A stretch of 64,000 nt of DNA from Natronosporangium hydrolyticum (GTDB taxonomy: Bacteria; Actinomycetota; Actinomycetes; Mycobacteriales; Micromonosporaceae). How positions within the stretch are numbered: the stretch's first letter is position 1; each line of letters starts with the position of its first letter. The DNA lies in assembly GCF_016925615.1 (NCBI RefSeq), contig NZ_CP070499.1:4774001-4838000 (forward strand), given 5' to 3'. The notes under the pieces are model-generated. The model searched no databases. It had not been told where the DNA came from and worked only from the letters and a program-made list of their open reading frames with translations. The position numbers were made by a program, and so were the translations under genes. Shown one piece after another: positions 51,518 to 60,402 of the stretch.

Positions 51518-51897
51518 GCTGTTTCCTCCGGGTCGTACTCACTTGAGGCTGCCAGCGCGATCCCGCCGCGAACGTTGAAATCGACCGTTACCTTAAGATA
51601 TGCCGGATCTAAGGCGGCCACCAGGTCATCACGCATGCGAGTCGCGAGATGTTCGTGGAAGATTCCCTCGTCACGAAAGGTCTCAAGGTAGAGCTTGAGG
51701 CTCTTGGTCTCGACGCCACGGCTCCCCGGACGGTAATTGATCCGGATCGTCGCCCAGTCCGGCTGGCCGGTCACGGGGCAACGACAGGTGAACTCGCGAC
51801 AATCGATCGTGATCTCCTGCGAGCGGTCATCGATCGGAAACGTCTCGAGGGAGCGGTCAGGCGACACCCCCGCCTGGCCTAGCTTCGTCAGCGCCAT
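51514..51897 (-). CDS. queF: preQ0 reductase (QueF)
   Basis: A 127-residue unimodular NADPH-dependent nitrile reductase converting preQ0 to preQ1. The nucleophilic Cys lies in [41 protein letters not shown] carries the NADPH-binding and Glu residues. Its presence means the pathway goes to preQ1, the queuosine precursor, rather than stopping at preQ0 as in many 7-deazapurine antibiotic clusters. First gene of queFCED. The ATG at 51897 follows remnants of another gene. Confidence 0.92.
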   Translation of the reverse strand: MALTKLGQAGVSPDRSLETFPIDDRSQEITIDCREFTCRCPVTGQPDWATIRINYRPGSRGVETKSLKLYLETFRDEGIFHEHLATRMRDDLVAALDPAYLKVTVDFNVRGGIALAASSEYDPEETA

Positions 51898-51913
51898 CAA
51901 CAGATGATAACCT

Positions 51914-52021
51914 CTGGAACTCGACCCCTTCCGCCAGCAGGGCAGCCGGAACCTGGTCCCGATGCAGCCCCTCCCACGCGGCAGTGTCAAAGCGGAACAG
52001 CAGCTCATACCGCCGCCCACC
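51914..52021 (-). pseudogene. DegT/StrS aminotransferase-like fragment
   Basis: In the gap between queF and the IS, the minus strand reads RRYELLFRFDTAAWEGLHRD followed by QVPAALLAEGVEF. This looks like a piece from the C-terminal half of a DegT/DnrJ/StrS sugar or cyclitol aminotransferase. Both ends are missing: the IS lies on one side and queF on the other. Identified by eye from a short stretch, so the family is tentative. Confidence 0.45.
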
Positions 52022-52112
52022 GGTCCCTATCTGTCAGGCTCGGGTGGGACATGGGACAGGGTAATCTCCTGAACTGACCATCGAGCAGGGCGAGACAGGA
52101 CCATCGAGAGCG

Positions 52113-52520
52113 ATGACCATGAGTAATGCCGATCTGGAGCCGCGGGCTGAGCGTCCCAAGCGCAGGGTGTTCACCAACGAGTACAAGCTGGCGATCGTGG
52201 CTGAGTACGACGCGCTGACCGAGTCGGGTGCCCGCGGGGCACTGCTACGCCGCGAGGGCCTGTACCACTCCCATCTGATCGAGTGGCGCAAAGCGCGCGA
52301 TGCCGGTGCGTTGTCCGGGCCGACGCCGAGGCCGGGACGCAAGCCCCAGCGCAGCCGGGAGCAGGTCGAACTGGAGCGGCTACGCCGTGACAACGAACGA
52401 ATGGCCGCGGAGCTGGCGCGTACCAAAGCCGCGCTTGACGTGGTGGGAAAAGCACACGCGCTCTTGGGGATGCTCTCCGAGAGCGCGGAGCCGACGCGCG
52501 AAAACAGGTCGAGCAGGTGA
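52113..52520 (+). CDS. IS3-family transposase OrfA
   Basis: A 135-residue helix-turn-helix protein (RRVFTNEYKLAIVAEYDAL, then HLIEWRKARDAG) with a leucine-zipper-like segment (EQVELERLRRDNERMAAELARTKAALDVVGKAHALL). It binds IS ends. It overlaps orfB by four bases (GTGA), where IS3 elements often shift frame to make the fused transposase. Confidence 0.9.
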   Translation: MTMSNADLEPRAERPKRRVFTNEYKLAIVAEYDALTESGARGALLRREGLYHSHLIEWRKARDAGALSGPTPRPGRKPQRSREQVELERLRRDNERMAAELARTKAALDVVGKAHALLGMLSESAEPTRENRSSR

Positions 52521-53515
52521 TCGAGGAAGCGTTTGTCGAGTTGGCGCCGGTCACCGGGATCAAGCAGGCATGTCGGCTGTTGGGTAAGCCGCGTTCCAGC
52601 CACTACCGCAGGTTACGGCCGGTGCCAGCGGGTCAGGCCCGGCCGCCGCGGCCGGCTCCGCCCAACGCGTTGAGCCGCGCTGAGCGGGATCAGGTGGCTG
52701 CGGTGCTGCATTCGGAGCGGTTCGCCGACAAGTCCCCGGCGCAGGTGTGGGCCACCCTGCTCGACGAGGGTGTCTACCTGTGTTCCGAGTCGACCATGTA
52801 CCGCATCCTGCGGGAACGCGGCGAGGTGCGGGAGCGGCGCCGCCAGGCCCAGCACCCGCCCAGGGTGCGCCCGGAGCTGGTCGCCCACGGGCCCAACGAA
52901 ATTTGGTCCTGGGATATCACGAAGTTGCATGGTCCGCATCGGGGTGTGTACTACGACCTGTACGTCATGATCGACATCTACTCCAGGTATGTGGTCGGGT
53001 GGCAGGTCGCCGCCCGCGAGTCCGGTGAGCTGGCTGAAGAGTTCATCGCCGAGGCGATCGCCCGCATCGGTGTCGCGCCCAGGGCGGTGCACGCTGACCG
53101 TGGCACTGCCATGACCAGCAAACCGGTCGCCGCGCTGCTGGCCGACCTGAACATTGACCGTAGCCACTCCCGACCGAAGGTGTCGAACGACAATCCGTTT
53201 TCGGAGGCGCAGTTCAAGACTCTCAAGCATTGTCCGGCGTTCCCCGGCCGGTTTGGATCCATCGCTGACGCCCGCGCGTTCTGCGCCGAGTTTTTCACCT
53301 ACTACAACCATGATCATCGACACCGCGGGATCGGGCTGCATACCCCCGCGTCGGTCCACTTCGGCACTGTCGAGAAGATCCGCGAGGAACGGGCCAAGGT
53401 CCTCGACGCCGCCTACGCCGCCAACCCGGACCGGTTCCGTAGCCGACCCACGCCACCGACCATCCCCGGAGCGGCATGGATCAACGAACCACCAGCGACC
53501 ACACAGACATCGTGA
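52517..53515 (+). CDS. IS3-family transposase OrfB (DDE)
   Basis: A 332-residue integrase-core protein. The DDE triad can be placed in IWSWDITKL, VHADRGTAM and PFSEAQFKTLK. The HTH_21 region (LNALSRAERDQVAAVLHSERF) precedes it. The C-terminus FFTYYNHDHRHRGIGLHTPASVHFG is typical. No disruption is seen, so the element may be active. Confidence 0.93.
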   Translation: MIEEAFVELAPVTGIKQACRLLGKPRSSHYRRLRPVPAGQARPPRPAPPNALSRAERDQVAAVLHSERFADKSPAQVWATLLDEGVYLCSESTMYRILRERGEVRERRRQAQHPPRVRPELVAHGPNEIWSWDITKLHGPHRGVYYDLYVMIDIYSRYVVGWQVAARESGELAEEFIAEAIARIGVAPRAVHADRGTAMTSKPVAALLADLNIDRSHSRPKVSNDNPFSEAQFKTLKHCPAFPGRFGSIADARAFCAEFFTYYNHDHRHRGIGLHTPASVHFGTVEKIREERAKVLDAAYAANPDRFRSRPTPPTIPGAAWINEPPATTQTS

Positions 53516-53723
53516 GTAACACGTGTCTCAACGAGCTTGACAGCTTCCGGGTCACCCCCGCAGCGTCGGGCAAGGGGAATGAAGCTACCGAATTCTAGCA
53601 GCCCCCTCGTAACCTGCTGCGCCATCTCAGCCCGCTGCTTATGGCACGACGCTCGCCCCTGACCAACGGTGTGGTCCTGAGCCAACCAGCGTGCTCTAAG
53701 GTAAGAAAACCGACCCAGCATGA

Positions 53724-54557
<834 letters not shown>

Positions 54558-54722
54558 CTCCCGCGCGTTCCCGGCACATCTGGGTGACTTCGTACGTGCG
54601 CTCCCCCGCTTTCGCCAATTCGGCCGTTGCCGACGCATGCAGCCGGGTCGACCGGGTCGCACTGGCGGACGCCCGCGTACCCGGCCAGAGACGACGGCAC
54701 TGGTCAACCGGCGCTGGGAAGA

Positions 54723-55529
54723 TTAGCTCCGCTTCCGAATCACGATAAGCTCCTCTGTGGGCAAGGCGGTACGCGACCAGGCCCATCGCCGGTCTCGCGC
54801 CAACGCCGTCAACGCGTCAACGTGCTGCTGGCTGAAGACCGCTGCCCGGCCGTTCATCGCCCGGGTAGGAAAAGACACGACGATGTGGTCGCACTCGAGG
54901 CGATCGACGAGTCGGAGCCCAGCCCCGGACTCCCGCCCCTCGATGCAATGGTAGGTCTTGAGTAACAGCGCCAGGTCGGCACGGACCAGCGGCGCCCCGG
55001 TGAGTATGTCCGCGTGGGACACCTCGCAGTCCGGGTAGGTCCGGGCGAGGAAGGTGCTCGCAAGCGACACGAAGGTCGCGTTGAAGTCGTAGCCGATATA
55101 CCGGGCTTCGGTGACGTCCCGCAGCCAAGGCAGGGTGAACGGGTTCATCGCGCACGCGAGGTCGACTATCGTGTCCGGTGGCGGGACCAACCCGAGCACC
55201 GTCGGATAGAAAACCTCGAGATCGGGCAGCCGCTCCGCTGTGGAGAAGTGGCTGCCGAGGACCTGCCGGCACCACTCTTTACGACTCGCTGGGTCCGCCA
55301 GATCGGTGCGGCCGAGGCCGCGGCGCAACCCCGCCGGCCGGGCGGTCGACAGATGCAGCGCAGCTACCTTGTGCAGCCGCAACCGGACCCGGCGCTCCAG
55401 CTCCGCGGCGCCGATGGTGCCGTCGCCGTGGTGCTCCCGACGCACCAGGTCCGCGATGGTCTCCGGGTGGACGTCACGGTACTTCGCCGACGCGCGCAGA
55501 CGCGCGATGACCTGCTCCGCCGCGCTCAT
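54723..55529 (-). CDS. Divergent FmrO/Sgm-like methyltransferase
   Basis: A 268-residue relative of the Arm/Sgm family. Preserved parts: KYRDVHPETIADLVRRE, STAERLPDLEVFYPTVLG, DLACAMNPFTLPWL (SAM motif, 123-136), YIGYDFNATFV, LALLLKTYHCIEG, and IVVSFPTRAM. Altered parts: the Gly-Leu of CGLNPL is AM, STRERLP is STAERLP, and the [10 protein letters not shown] target loop is replaced by NGRAAVFSQQ. The fold and SAM site seem intact but the RNA target may differ. The ATG shares a base with the tgt stop (TGATG), so it is translationally coupled to the transglycosylase. Confidence 0.82.
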   Translation of the reverse strand: MSAAEQVIARLRASAKYRDVHPETIADLVRREHHGDGTIGAAELERRVRLRLHKVAALHLSTARPAGLRRGLGRTDLADPASRKEWCRQVLGSHFSTAERLPDLEVFYPTVLGLVPPPDTIVDLACAMNPFTLPWLRDVTEARYIGYDFNATFVSLASTFLARTYPDCEVSHADILTGAPLVRADLALLLKTYHCIEGRESGAGLRLVDRLECDHIVVSFPTRAMNGRAAVFSQQHVDALTALARDRRWAWSRTALPTEELIVIRKRS

Positions 55530-56671
55530 CAACCGGCCGTGGCGGGCACCGGGCCGCCGCCGGCGCGGAGCATCTCCAACAGCCGGGTGTAGAAGCGAAG
55601 ATTATGGAGGGTGGCGAGCCGGTCCGCGAGCCCATCCCGCACTCGGAAAAGGTGGTGCAGGTAGGCCCGGCTGTAGCGGCGACAGGTCGGGCAATCGCAG
55701 GTGGCGCAGATCGGCTCGTCGACCCGCGCGTTCTCCTCGTCGTGAATATAGACATTGCGGTAGAAGCCGCGATCCGGGGTGAGGCCCCGGGTAGCGATGT
55801 CCGGCACGAAGGCATAGAGCCGGCCATGCCGCGCGTCCCGGGTCGGGATGGTGCAGTCGAACACCCACCGGCGGGTGAGCTGGCACAGGGAGACCAGGTG
55901 CTCCGGACGCCCGACGCCCAGCGCGAAGAGCGGCGCGTTGCTCGGGGTCAACCGGGCGATCAAGGCGAACATGTCGAACTCGAGCTCGCCGGCGGCGTTC
56001 AGCGGCCAGCCACCGAATCCGAACCCCTGCGCGCCGGACTCGACGAGCGCGTCGACACACCGCTCTCGCAACGTCGGGTCGGCGCCGCCCTGAACCACCC
56101 CGACCAGCAGCGGCGGATCCGCCTCGCGCCGTTGCCGGCACTGGAGGTCGTAGGCTTTACGCGCCTGCTGAAACCATCGGATGGTCCGTTCGGTGGAGGC
56201 CAGTTGCTCCGCCGCCGAATCGTCCGGGCCGGTGCAGTCGTCGAGCGCGATAGCTACGTCCGATTTAAGGCTGAACTGCCACTCTATGACCTTCCCGGGG
56301 GTCAGGACGGTCTTCTTGCCGTTGTCTGGTTCTCGAAAGGTGACGCCGCCTGCCCGAATCGAGCTGGTCTTACCCTGCTTTCGCAGCAGCGAAAGCACCT
56401 GGAAGCCACCCGAATCCGAGACAATGGCGCCGTCCCAGGCCATCAGGCGGTGCAACCCGCCCGCCTGACGTACGTTTCGCAGCCCTGGGCGTTGCGCCAG
56501 ATGCATCGCGTTCACCATCACCGCGTCGATCCCCACCGTACGCAGGTCGAGCGTGTCGACGGTGCGGACCGAGGCCCTGGTCGCGTCAGGCAAGAACGTC
56601 GGTAGCGCGATCGCCCCGTGTGCGGTTTCGAGGCAGACACCCGAGGCGACGGGATCGTCAACAGACGTCAT
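55529..56671 (-). CDS. tgt: Divergent tRNA-guanine transglycosylase
   Basis: A 380-residue TIM-barrel transglycosylase that swaps a guanine in RNA for a 7-deazaguanine base. DSGGFQ (86-91), GVVQGG (191-196), and FDCTIPTRDARHG (nucleophile Asp272) are in place. The zinc site is C325, C327, C330 and H356, with the same spacing as E. coli Tgt. Unusual: NAMHLAQRPG for NTYHLxxRPG, GGWPLN for the GGLAVGE loop, and RDARHG for RNARNG. The length is bacterial; it lacks the features of DpdA DNA-modifying relatives that I would look for. The queFCED genes upstream in the island supply preQ1. Confidence 0.87.
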   Translation of the reverse strand: MTSVDDPVASGVCLETAHGAIALPTFLPDATRASVRTVDTLDLRTVGIDAVMVNAMHLAQRPGLRNVRQAGGLHRLMAWDGAIVSDSGGFQVLSLLRKQGKTSSIRAGGVTFREPDNGKKTVLTPGKVIEWQFSLKSDVAIALDDCTGPDDSAAEQLASTERTIRWFQQARKAYDLQCRQRREADPPLLVGVVQGGADPTLRERCVDALVESGAQGFGFGGWPLNAAGELEFDMFALIARLTPSNAPLFALGVGRPEHLVSLCQLTRRWVFDCTIPTRDARHGRLYAFVPDIATRGLTPDRGFYRNVYIHDEENARVDEPICATCDCPTCRRYSRAYLHHLFRVRDGLADRLATLHNLRFYTRLLEMLRAGGGPVPATAG

Positions 56672-56988
56672 GGGTGCGGCGGCTCCTCAGGCAGGGCGGT
56701 GACACCCAGAATACGCTGCCAGGCGAATACCCGGCGAAGAGCGTGCCGGTCGGGTTCAGCCGCGACTCCGGGGCCACGATCCGGGGAAGAGCTGAGTCCA
56801 CTCCTCATCGCCGGGCTCGGCCGGCCCCACCGCCGCAGGTGATCACGAGTAGAACCGACGCCCACCGCGCCCGGACCGTGCCGGCCAATAGGGCTCCGTC
56901 ATCGAAGTGAGGCGAGTCGGCTCATGTGGTGGGCCACCTCAGCGGCCCGGACAACCGTGACCGGGACGATAGATATGAGTATGGAAAT
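56672..56988. other. Intergenic region upstream of tgt
   Basis: A 317-bp stretch with no convincing reading frame or RNA fold that I can recognise. It must hold the tgt promoter on the minus strand. No preQ1 riboswitch pattern was seen. Confidence 0.4.
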
Positions 56989-57228
56989 CTACTCCTCCGG
57001 CTGGGGCGCCTGCTCCAGCCACTCGAGGGTGTAGAGGTCTTCGGTGAACATGTACTCCGTGTATGTGCGCTGGCCAGCGGGCACGATGACGTCGGTTCGT
57101 AGTTCTTCGGGAATGAAGGGTTCGCTGCCGGAAGCTATTGCAACATCCGCGAGGGGTACTGGCATGTCTGTGCAATCGCGGCTAACGCCGTCGTACTCTT
57201 CAGCTGCGCAGACCATGACTCTGGTCAT
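56989..57228 (-). CDS. Small acidic hypothetical protein
   Basis: A 79-residue acidic protein rich in Glu and Asp, ending in TEYMFTEDLYTLEWLEQAPQPEE. AGAGG lies eight bases before the ATG, supporting expression. No family recognised. It lies upstream of tgt in the same direction but 317 bp away. Confidence 0.5.
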   Translation of the reverse strand: MTRVMVCAAEEYDGVSRDCTDMPVPLADVAIASGSEPFIPEELRTDVIVPAGQRTYTEYMFTEDLYTLEWLEQAPQPEE

Positions 57229-57631
57229 AATTCTGACCTCTGCGACGCATCGGGTGCCCGGCTATCGCCGAAGCAGCCGGCGACCAGCCCCGCCGACAGC
57301 GTGAGGAGTGAAGCGGTCCATACCCGCTGATGCATGATCCACCTACCTCGGCCTACGGTTGTCCATGCGGGCCGGAAGCGGTTCGTCATCACCGACACCC
57401 TCGGGCTGCTGGTGGTGATGGCCTACGCGGCCAGTGTGCAGGACCGCGGCGGCGCCAAGACCACGCTGCTGAGTATGTACCTGGCTGGGATGGGCCCGAT
57501 GGATCTTATCGACCACCGTCGAGATCGTACGTAAACCAGCCGGGGTGCTGTCGGAGCAGCCCATCCGGCTAGCAGAGCTGATCGGAGGATCCCCTCGGAT
57601 AGAGTGTGCCTCGGACGACATCGGGGGGTGC
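57229..57631. other. Intergenic region with transposase debris
   Basis: A 403-bp stretch between the small acidic protein gene and rsmI. It contains the IS5-like transposase piece at 57364-57489 and otherwise nothing recognisable; it probably also holds the rsmI promoter. Confidence 0.5.
57364..57489 (+). pseudogene. IS5-like transposase fragment
   Basis: An open stretch reads HAGRKRFVITDTLGLLVVMA then YAASVQDRGGAKTTLL, which is the central DTLGLLL/ASVQDRDGA block of IS5-group DDE transposases. Nothing matching the rest of a transposase surrounds it, so it is debris of an old insertion. Confidence 0.7.
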
Positions 57632-58552
57632 ATGATGGCAACACCGAGCAAGGCCCCTGGGGCGCGCGACCCCAGCGCGGGCACCCTCTATCTGGTGCCG
57701 ACACCGATCGGCAATCCTCGCGACATTACCCTCCGCGCAATCGACGTACTCAGCCAGGTTGACGTCGTCGGTTCGGAGGACACCCGGCACACGCAACGCC
57801 TCCTGAAATCACTGGGCATTGAGGTACGCCTATTGAGCTACCACGACCACAACGAGGACACCCGCAGCCGACAGCTCGTCGCATCGCTGCTGGCAGGTAT
57901 GGACGTGGCGCTGGTCTCCGACGCCGGGACCCCACTGGTCAACGACCCCGGCTACCGCATCGTGACCGCGGCCATCACCGCGGGTGTCCGGGTCTGCCCG
58001 CTCCCCGGGGCCAACGCGCCGGTGACCGCTCTGGTGGGCTCTGGGCTCCCCAGCTCCCACTTTTACTACGGAGGCTTCCTCCCCCGAAAAGGGGCTGCCC
58101 GGCGAGCAGCACTCGCCAGCCTGCGCATGAACCAGGCCACGTTGGTCTTCTTCGAAGCACCGCACCGGATTCTGGCGACCCTCGCCGACCTGCTGACGGT
58201 CCTCGGCGATCGGCAGGCAGCCCTCGGCCGCAATCTGTCAAAGGATGACGAGGAGTTCCTGCGCGGACCACTGTCCACACTACACTCCGGACTCGCGGCA
58301 GCGGAGGTCGTCCGCGGCCAGTTCACGGTGGTGGTGGCCGGTGCGGATGAGGCCTCCGCCGACGAGACTCGGACGCTGGCCGACCAACTGATCCGCGCCA
58401 TGGTGAAGCATGGCGGGACGGGGCGATTTGTCCGAGACGTGGTACGGGACGTCAGCGGGCTGCCGCGGAACTGGATCTACGAACAGGTCCAACTCGCCGA
58501 GCAGCGGTCGGTTGGCGGCGGTCCTGGCTCCCGGTCGACGGAGACCGACTAG
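57632..58552 (+). CDS. rsmI: 16S rRNA (cytidine-1402-2'-O)-methyltransferase
   Basis: A 306-residue tetrapyrrole-methylase-fold enzyme. GTLYLVPTPIGNPRDITLRAIDVL, EDTRHTQRLLKSLGI, LVSDAGTPLVNDPGYRIV and FEAPHRILATLADL are the RsmI signatures. It methylates the ribose of C1402 in the ribosomal P/A site, three bases from G1405. In actinobacteria rsmI is usually a housekeeping gene near metG or a mannosyltransferase gene; here it lies in an accessory island, so it may be an extra copy. Two adjacent ATGs (57632, 57635) can start it. Confidence 0.93.
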   Translation: MMATPSKAPGARDPSAGTLYLVPTPIGNPRDITLRAIDVLSQVDVVGSEDTRHTQRLLKSLGIEVRLLSYHDHNEDTRSRQLVASLLAGMDVALVSDAGTPLVNDPGYRIVTAAITAGVRVCPLPGANAPVTALVGSGLPSSHFYYGGFLPRKGAARRAALASLRMNQATLVFFEAPHRILATLADLLTVLGDRQAALGRNLSKDDEEFLRGPLSTLHSGLAAAEVVRGQFTVVVAGADEASADETRTLADQLIRAMVKHGGTGRFVRDVVRDVSGLPRNWIYEQVQLAEQRSVGGGPGSRSTETD

Positions 58553-58653
58553 CCCGACGGTGCCGGGCTTGCAGAACGCCCACACAGGTCGTCGTGCCCT
58601 GCGGGTAATTCCGTTGCCCCGGCAACGACCGGGCCGTAATCTCGACATCTGCC

Positions 58654-60402
58654 ATGAAATCCTCCCGATCCACTCGTCGAATCGTCCTGCGTCAACTGCG
58701 GCCAGGGCGGCGTGGCGCGCTGGCCCTGACCGCGGGCGTGCTCGCCGCTACCGTCCTGCCGCTACTGGCACCGCAGTTGACCCAGCGTTTCGTCGACGGT
58801 GCGGTCGCCGGCGACCCGACCCAGTCGTTGATCCTGCTCGCGCTCGGCTATCTCGGGCTGGCGGTCTCGGGCCAGTTCGCCCGGATGTTCACCGCCTGGC
58901 TCGCCAGCCGGCTCGCCTGGGACGGCACCAATCGGCTCCGCGAACGGCTCGCCGAGCACGCGCTGGAGCTGGACATGTCGTACCACGGCCGGCGCACCCC
59001 GGGCGAGATGATCGAACGGGTCGACGGCGACGTGGTGGCGCTCTCCGAGTTCGTGGTCGCCTTCCTGCTCGACGTGATCGCCAGCTTCCTGCTCCTGCTC
59101 GGCGTCCTGATCATCGTCCTCACAGTGGACGTCCGGATCGGGGCAGCGCTGATCGCGTACTGTGCGTTGGTCGGGTTCGGGATGATCCGGGCGCAGCGGC
59201 TGGCGGTGCCGGCCGCCACCCGGGTCCGGGAACGCTTCGCGGCGCTCTTCGGCAACCTGGAAGAGCGGCTCGCCGGCGCCGAGGACATCCGCGCCAACGG
59301 CGCCGGCGACCACGCCGTCCGCCGCTTCCACCAGGTCAGCGCCGGGGTATACCGGGCCGATCTACGCGCCAACCAGATCAGCGGTGGCTTGTTCGCCGGC
59401 ACCACGGTGGCGTTCGCGATCGGCACCGCGCTAGTGCTGGCGTTGGCGGCCTGGACCCAGCAGACCAACACGCTGACCGTCGGCACGGTCGTGCTGCTGT
59501 TCCAGTACACGCAGATGGTCCGTACCCCGTTCGAGCGCATCATCGATCAGCTTCAGCAGTATCAGAAGGCGTTGGCAGCGATCGCCCGGATCGGCGACCT
59601 GCTCGGTGAGCGCCGGACGCTGCACGATCCAGCGCAGCCGCAGGCGCTGCCAGCCACCGGCGCGCTGGGGCTGGAGCTGGACCGGGTCAGCTTCGCCTAC
59701 TCGGCCGACGACGACCGGGTCCTCGACGATGTCACGATCCGGCTGGCGCCGGGTGAGACGCTCGGATTGGTCGGGCGGACCGGCAGCGGTAAGACCACCA
59801 TTGCCCGGATGGCGCTGCGCCTATACGACCCCACCCACGGCACGGTCCGGTTGGGCGGCGTGGACCTGCGGGACACCGCCCGGGCGGACCTGCGCCGCCG
59901 GGTCGCCATCGTCACCCAGGAGGTGCAGCTCTTCGCCGCCTCGGTACGGGACAACCTGACCCTGTTCCGCCCGGAGCTCGCCGACGACGACCGGCTGCGG
60001 CAGGTGCTCACCGACGTCGGGTTGGCGGACTGGTTCGCCGGACTGCCCGACGGACTGGAGACCGAGCTGGGGCCGCACGGCGGCGGAGTCTCCGCTGGCG
60101 AGGCACAGCTGATCGCCTTCGCCCGGGCGTTCTTGCGCGACCCGGGGCTGGTGGTGCTGGACGAAGCGGCGAGCCGGCTCGACCCGGCCACCGAGGAGCT
60201 GATCGACCACACGATGGACCGGCTACTCGCCGGGCGTACCGGGGTGCTGATCGCGCACCGGCTCTCGTCATTGTCGCGAGTGGACATGATCGCGGTGGTC
60301 GACGGCGGCCGGATCGTCGAGTACGGCCCGCGGGCGCAGCTGGCCGCCGACCCGCAGAGCCACTTCGGGCACCTACTCGATGCCGCGGGGGTGGCCCGAT
60401 GA
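58654..60402 (+). CDS. ABC exporter half-transporter A
   Basis: A 582-residue half-transporter: six transmembrane helices (about 20-310), then an ATPase with Walker A GRTGSGKTTIARM, a non-canonical signature VSAGEAQLIAF instead of LSGGQ, Walker B LVVLDEAASRLD with the catalytic Glu, and the H-loop IAHRLSS. Together with the next protein it forms a heterodimer. Its own Walker site should pair with the intact signature of its partner and hydrolyse ATP. The stop overlaps the partner's ATG (ATGA). Confidence 0.92.
   Translation: MKSSRSTRRIVLRQLRPGRRGALALTAGVLAATVLPLLAPQLTQRFVDGAVAGDPTQSLILLALGYLGLAVSGQFARMFTAWLASRLAWDGTNRLRERLAEHALELDMSYHGRRTPGEMIERVDGDVVALSEFVVAFLLDVIASFLLLLGVLIIVLTVDVRIGAALIAYCALVGFGMIRAQRLAVPAATRVRERFAALFGNLEERLAGAEDIRANGAGDHAVRRFHQVSAGVYRADLRANQISGGLFAGTTVAFAIGTALVLALAAWTQQTNTLTVGTVVLLFQYTQMVRTPFERIIDQLQQYQKALAAIARIGDLLGERRTLHDPAQPQALPATGALGLELDRVSFAYSADDDRVLDDVTIRLAPGETLGLVGRTGSGKTTIARMALRLYDPTHGTVRLGGVDLRDTARADLRRRVAIVTQEVQLFAASVRDNLTLFRPELADDDRLRQVLTDVGLADWFAGLPDGLETELGPHGGGVSAGEAQLIAFARAFLRDPGLVVLDEAASRLDPATEELIDHTMDRLLAGRTGVLIAHRLSSLSRVDMIAVVDGGRIVEYGPRAQLAADPQSHFGHLLDAAGVAR

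Larger units (their letters stand above)
52032..53542 (+). mobile_element. IS3-family insertion sequence
   Basis: About 1511 bp. It carries orfA and orfB and is bounded by imperfect inverted repeats: the left end starts TGTCAGGCTCG and the right end, reverse-complemented, TGTCAAGCTCG. The bases just outside (ATC left, GCT right) do not form a target duplication, which suggests a deletion or rearrangement after insertion. Both ORFs look intact. Confidence 0.85.

Noticed and set aside
51898-52031. preQ1 riboswitch in front of queF
   Set aside because: The stretch is coding-like on the minus strand (aminotransferase fragment), and I see no short hairpin followed by the A-rich tail of a preQ1-I aptamer.
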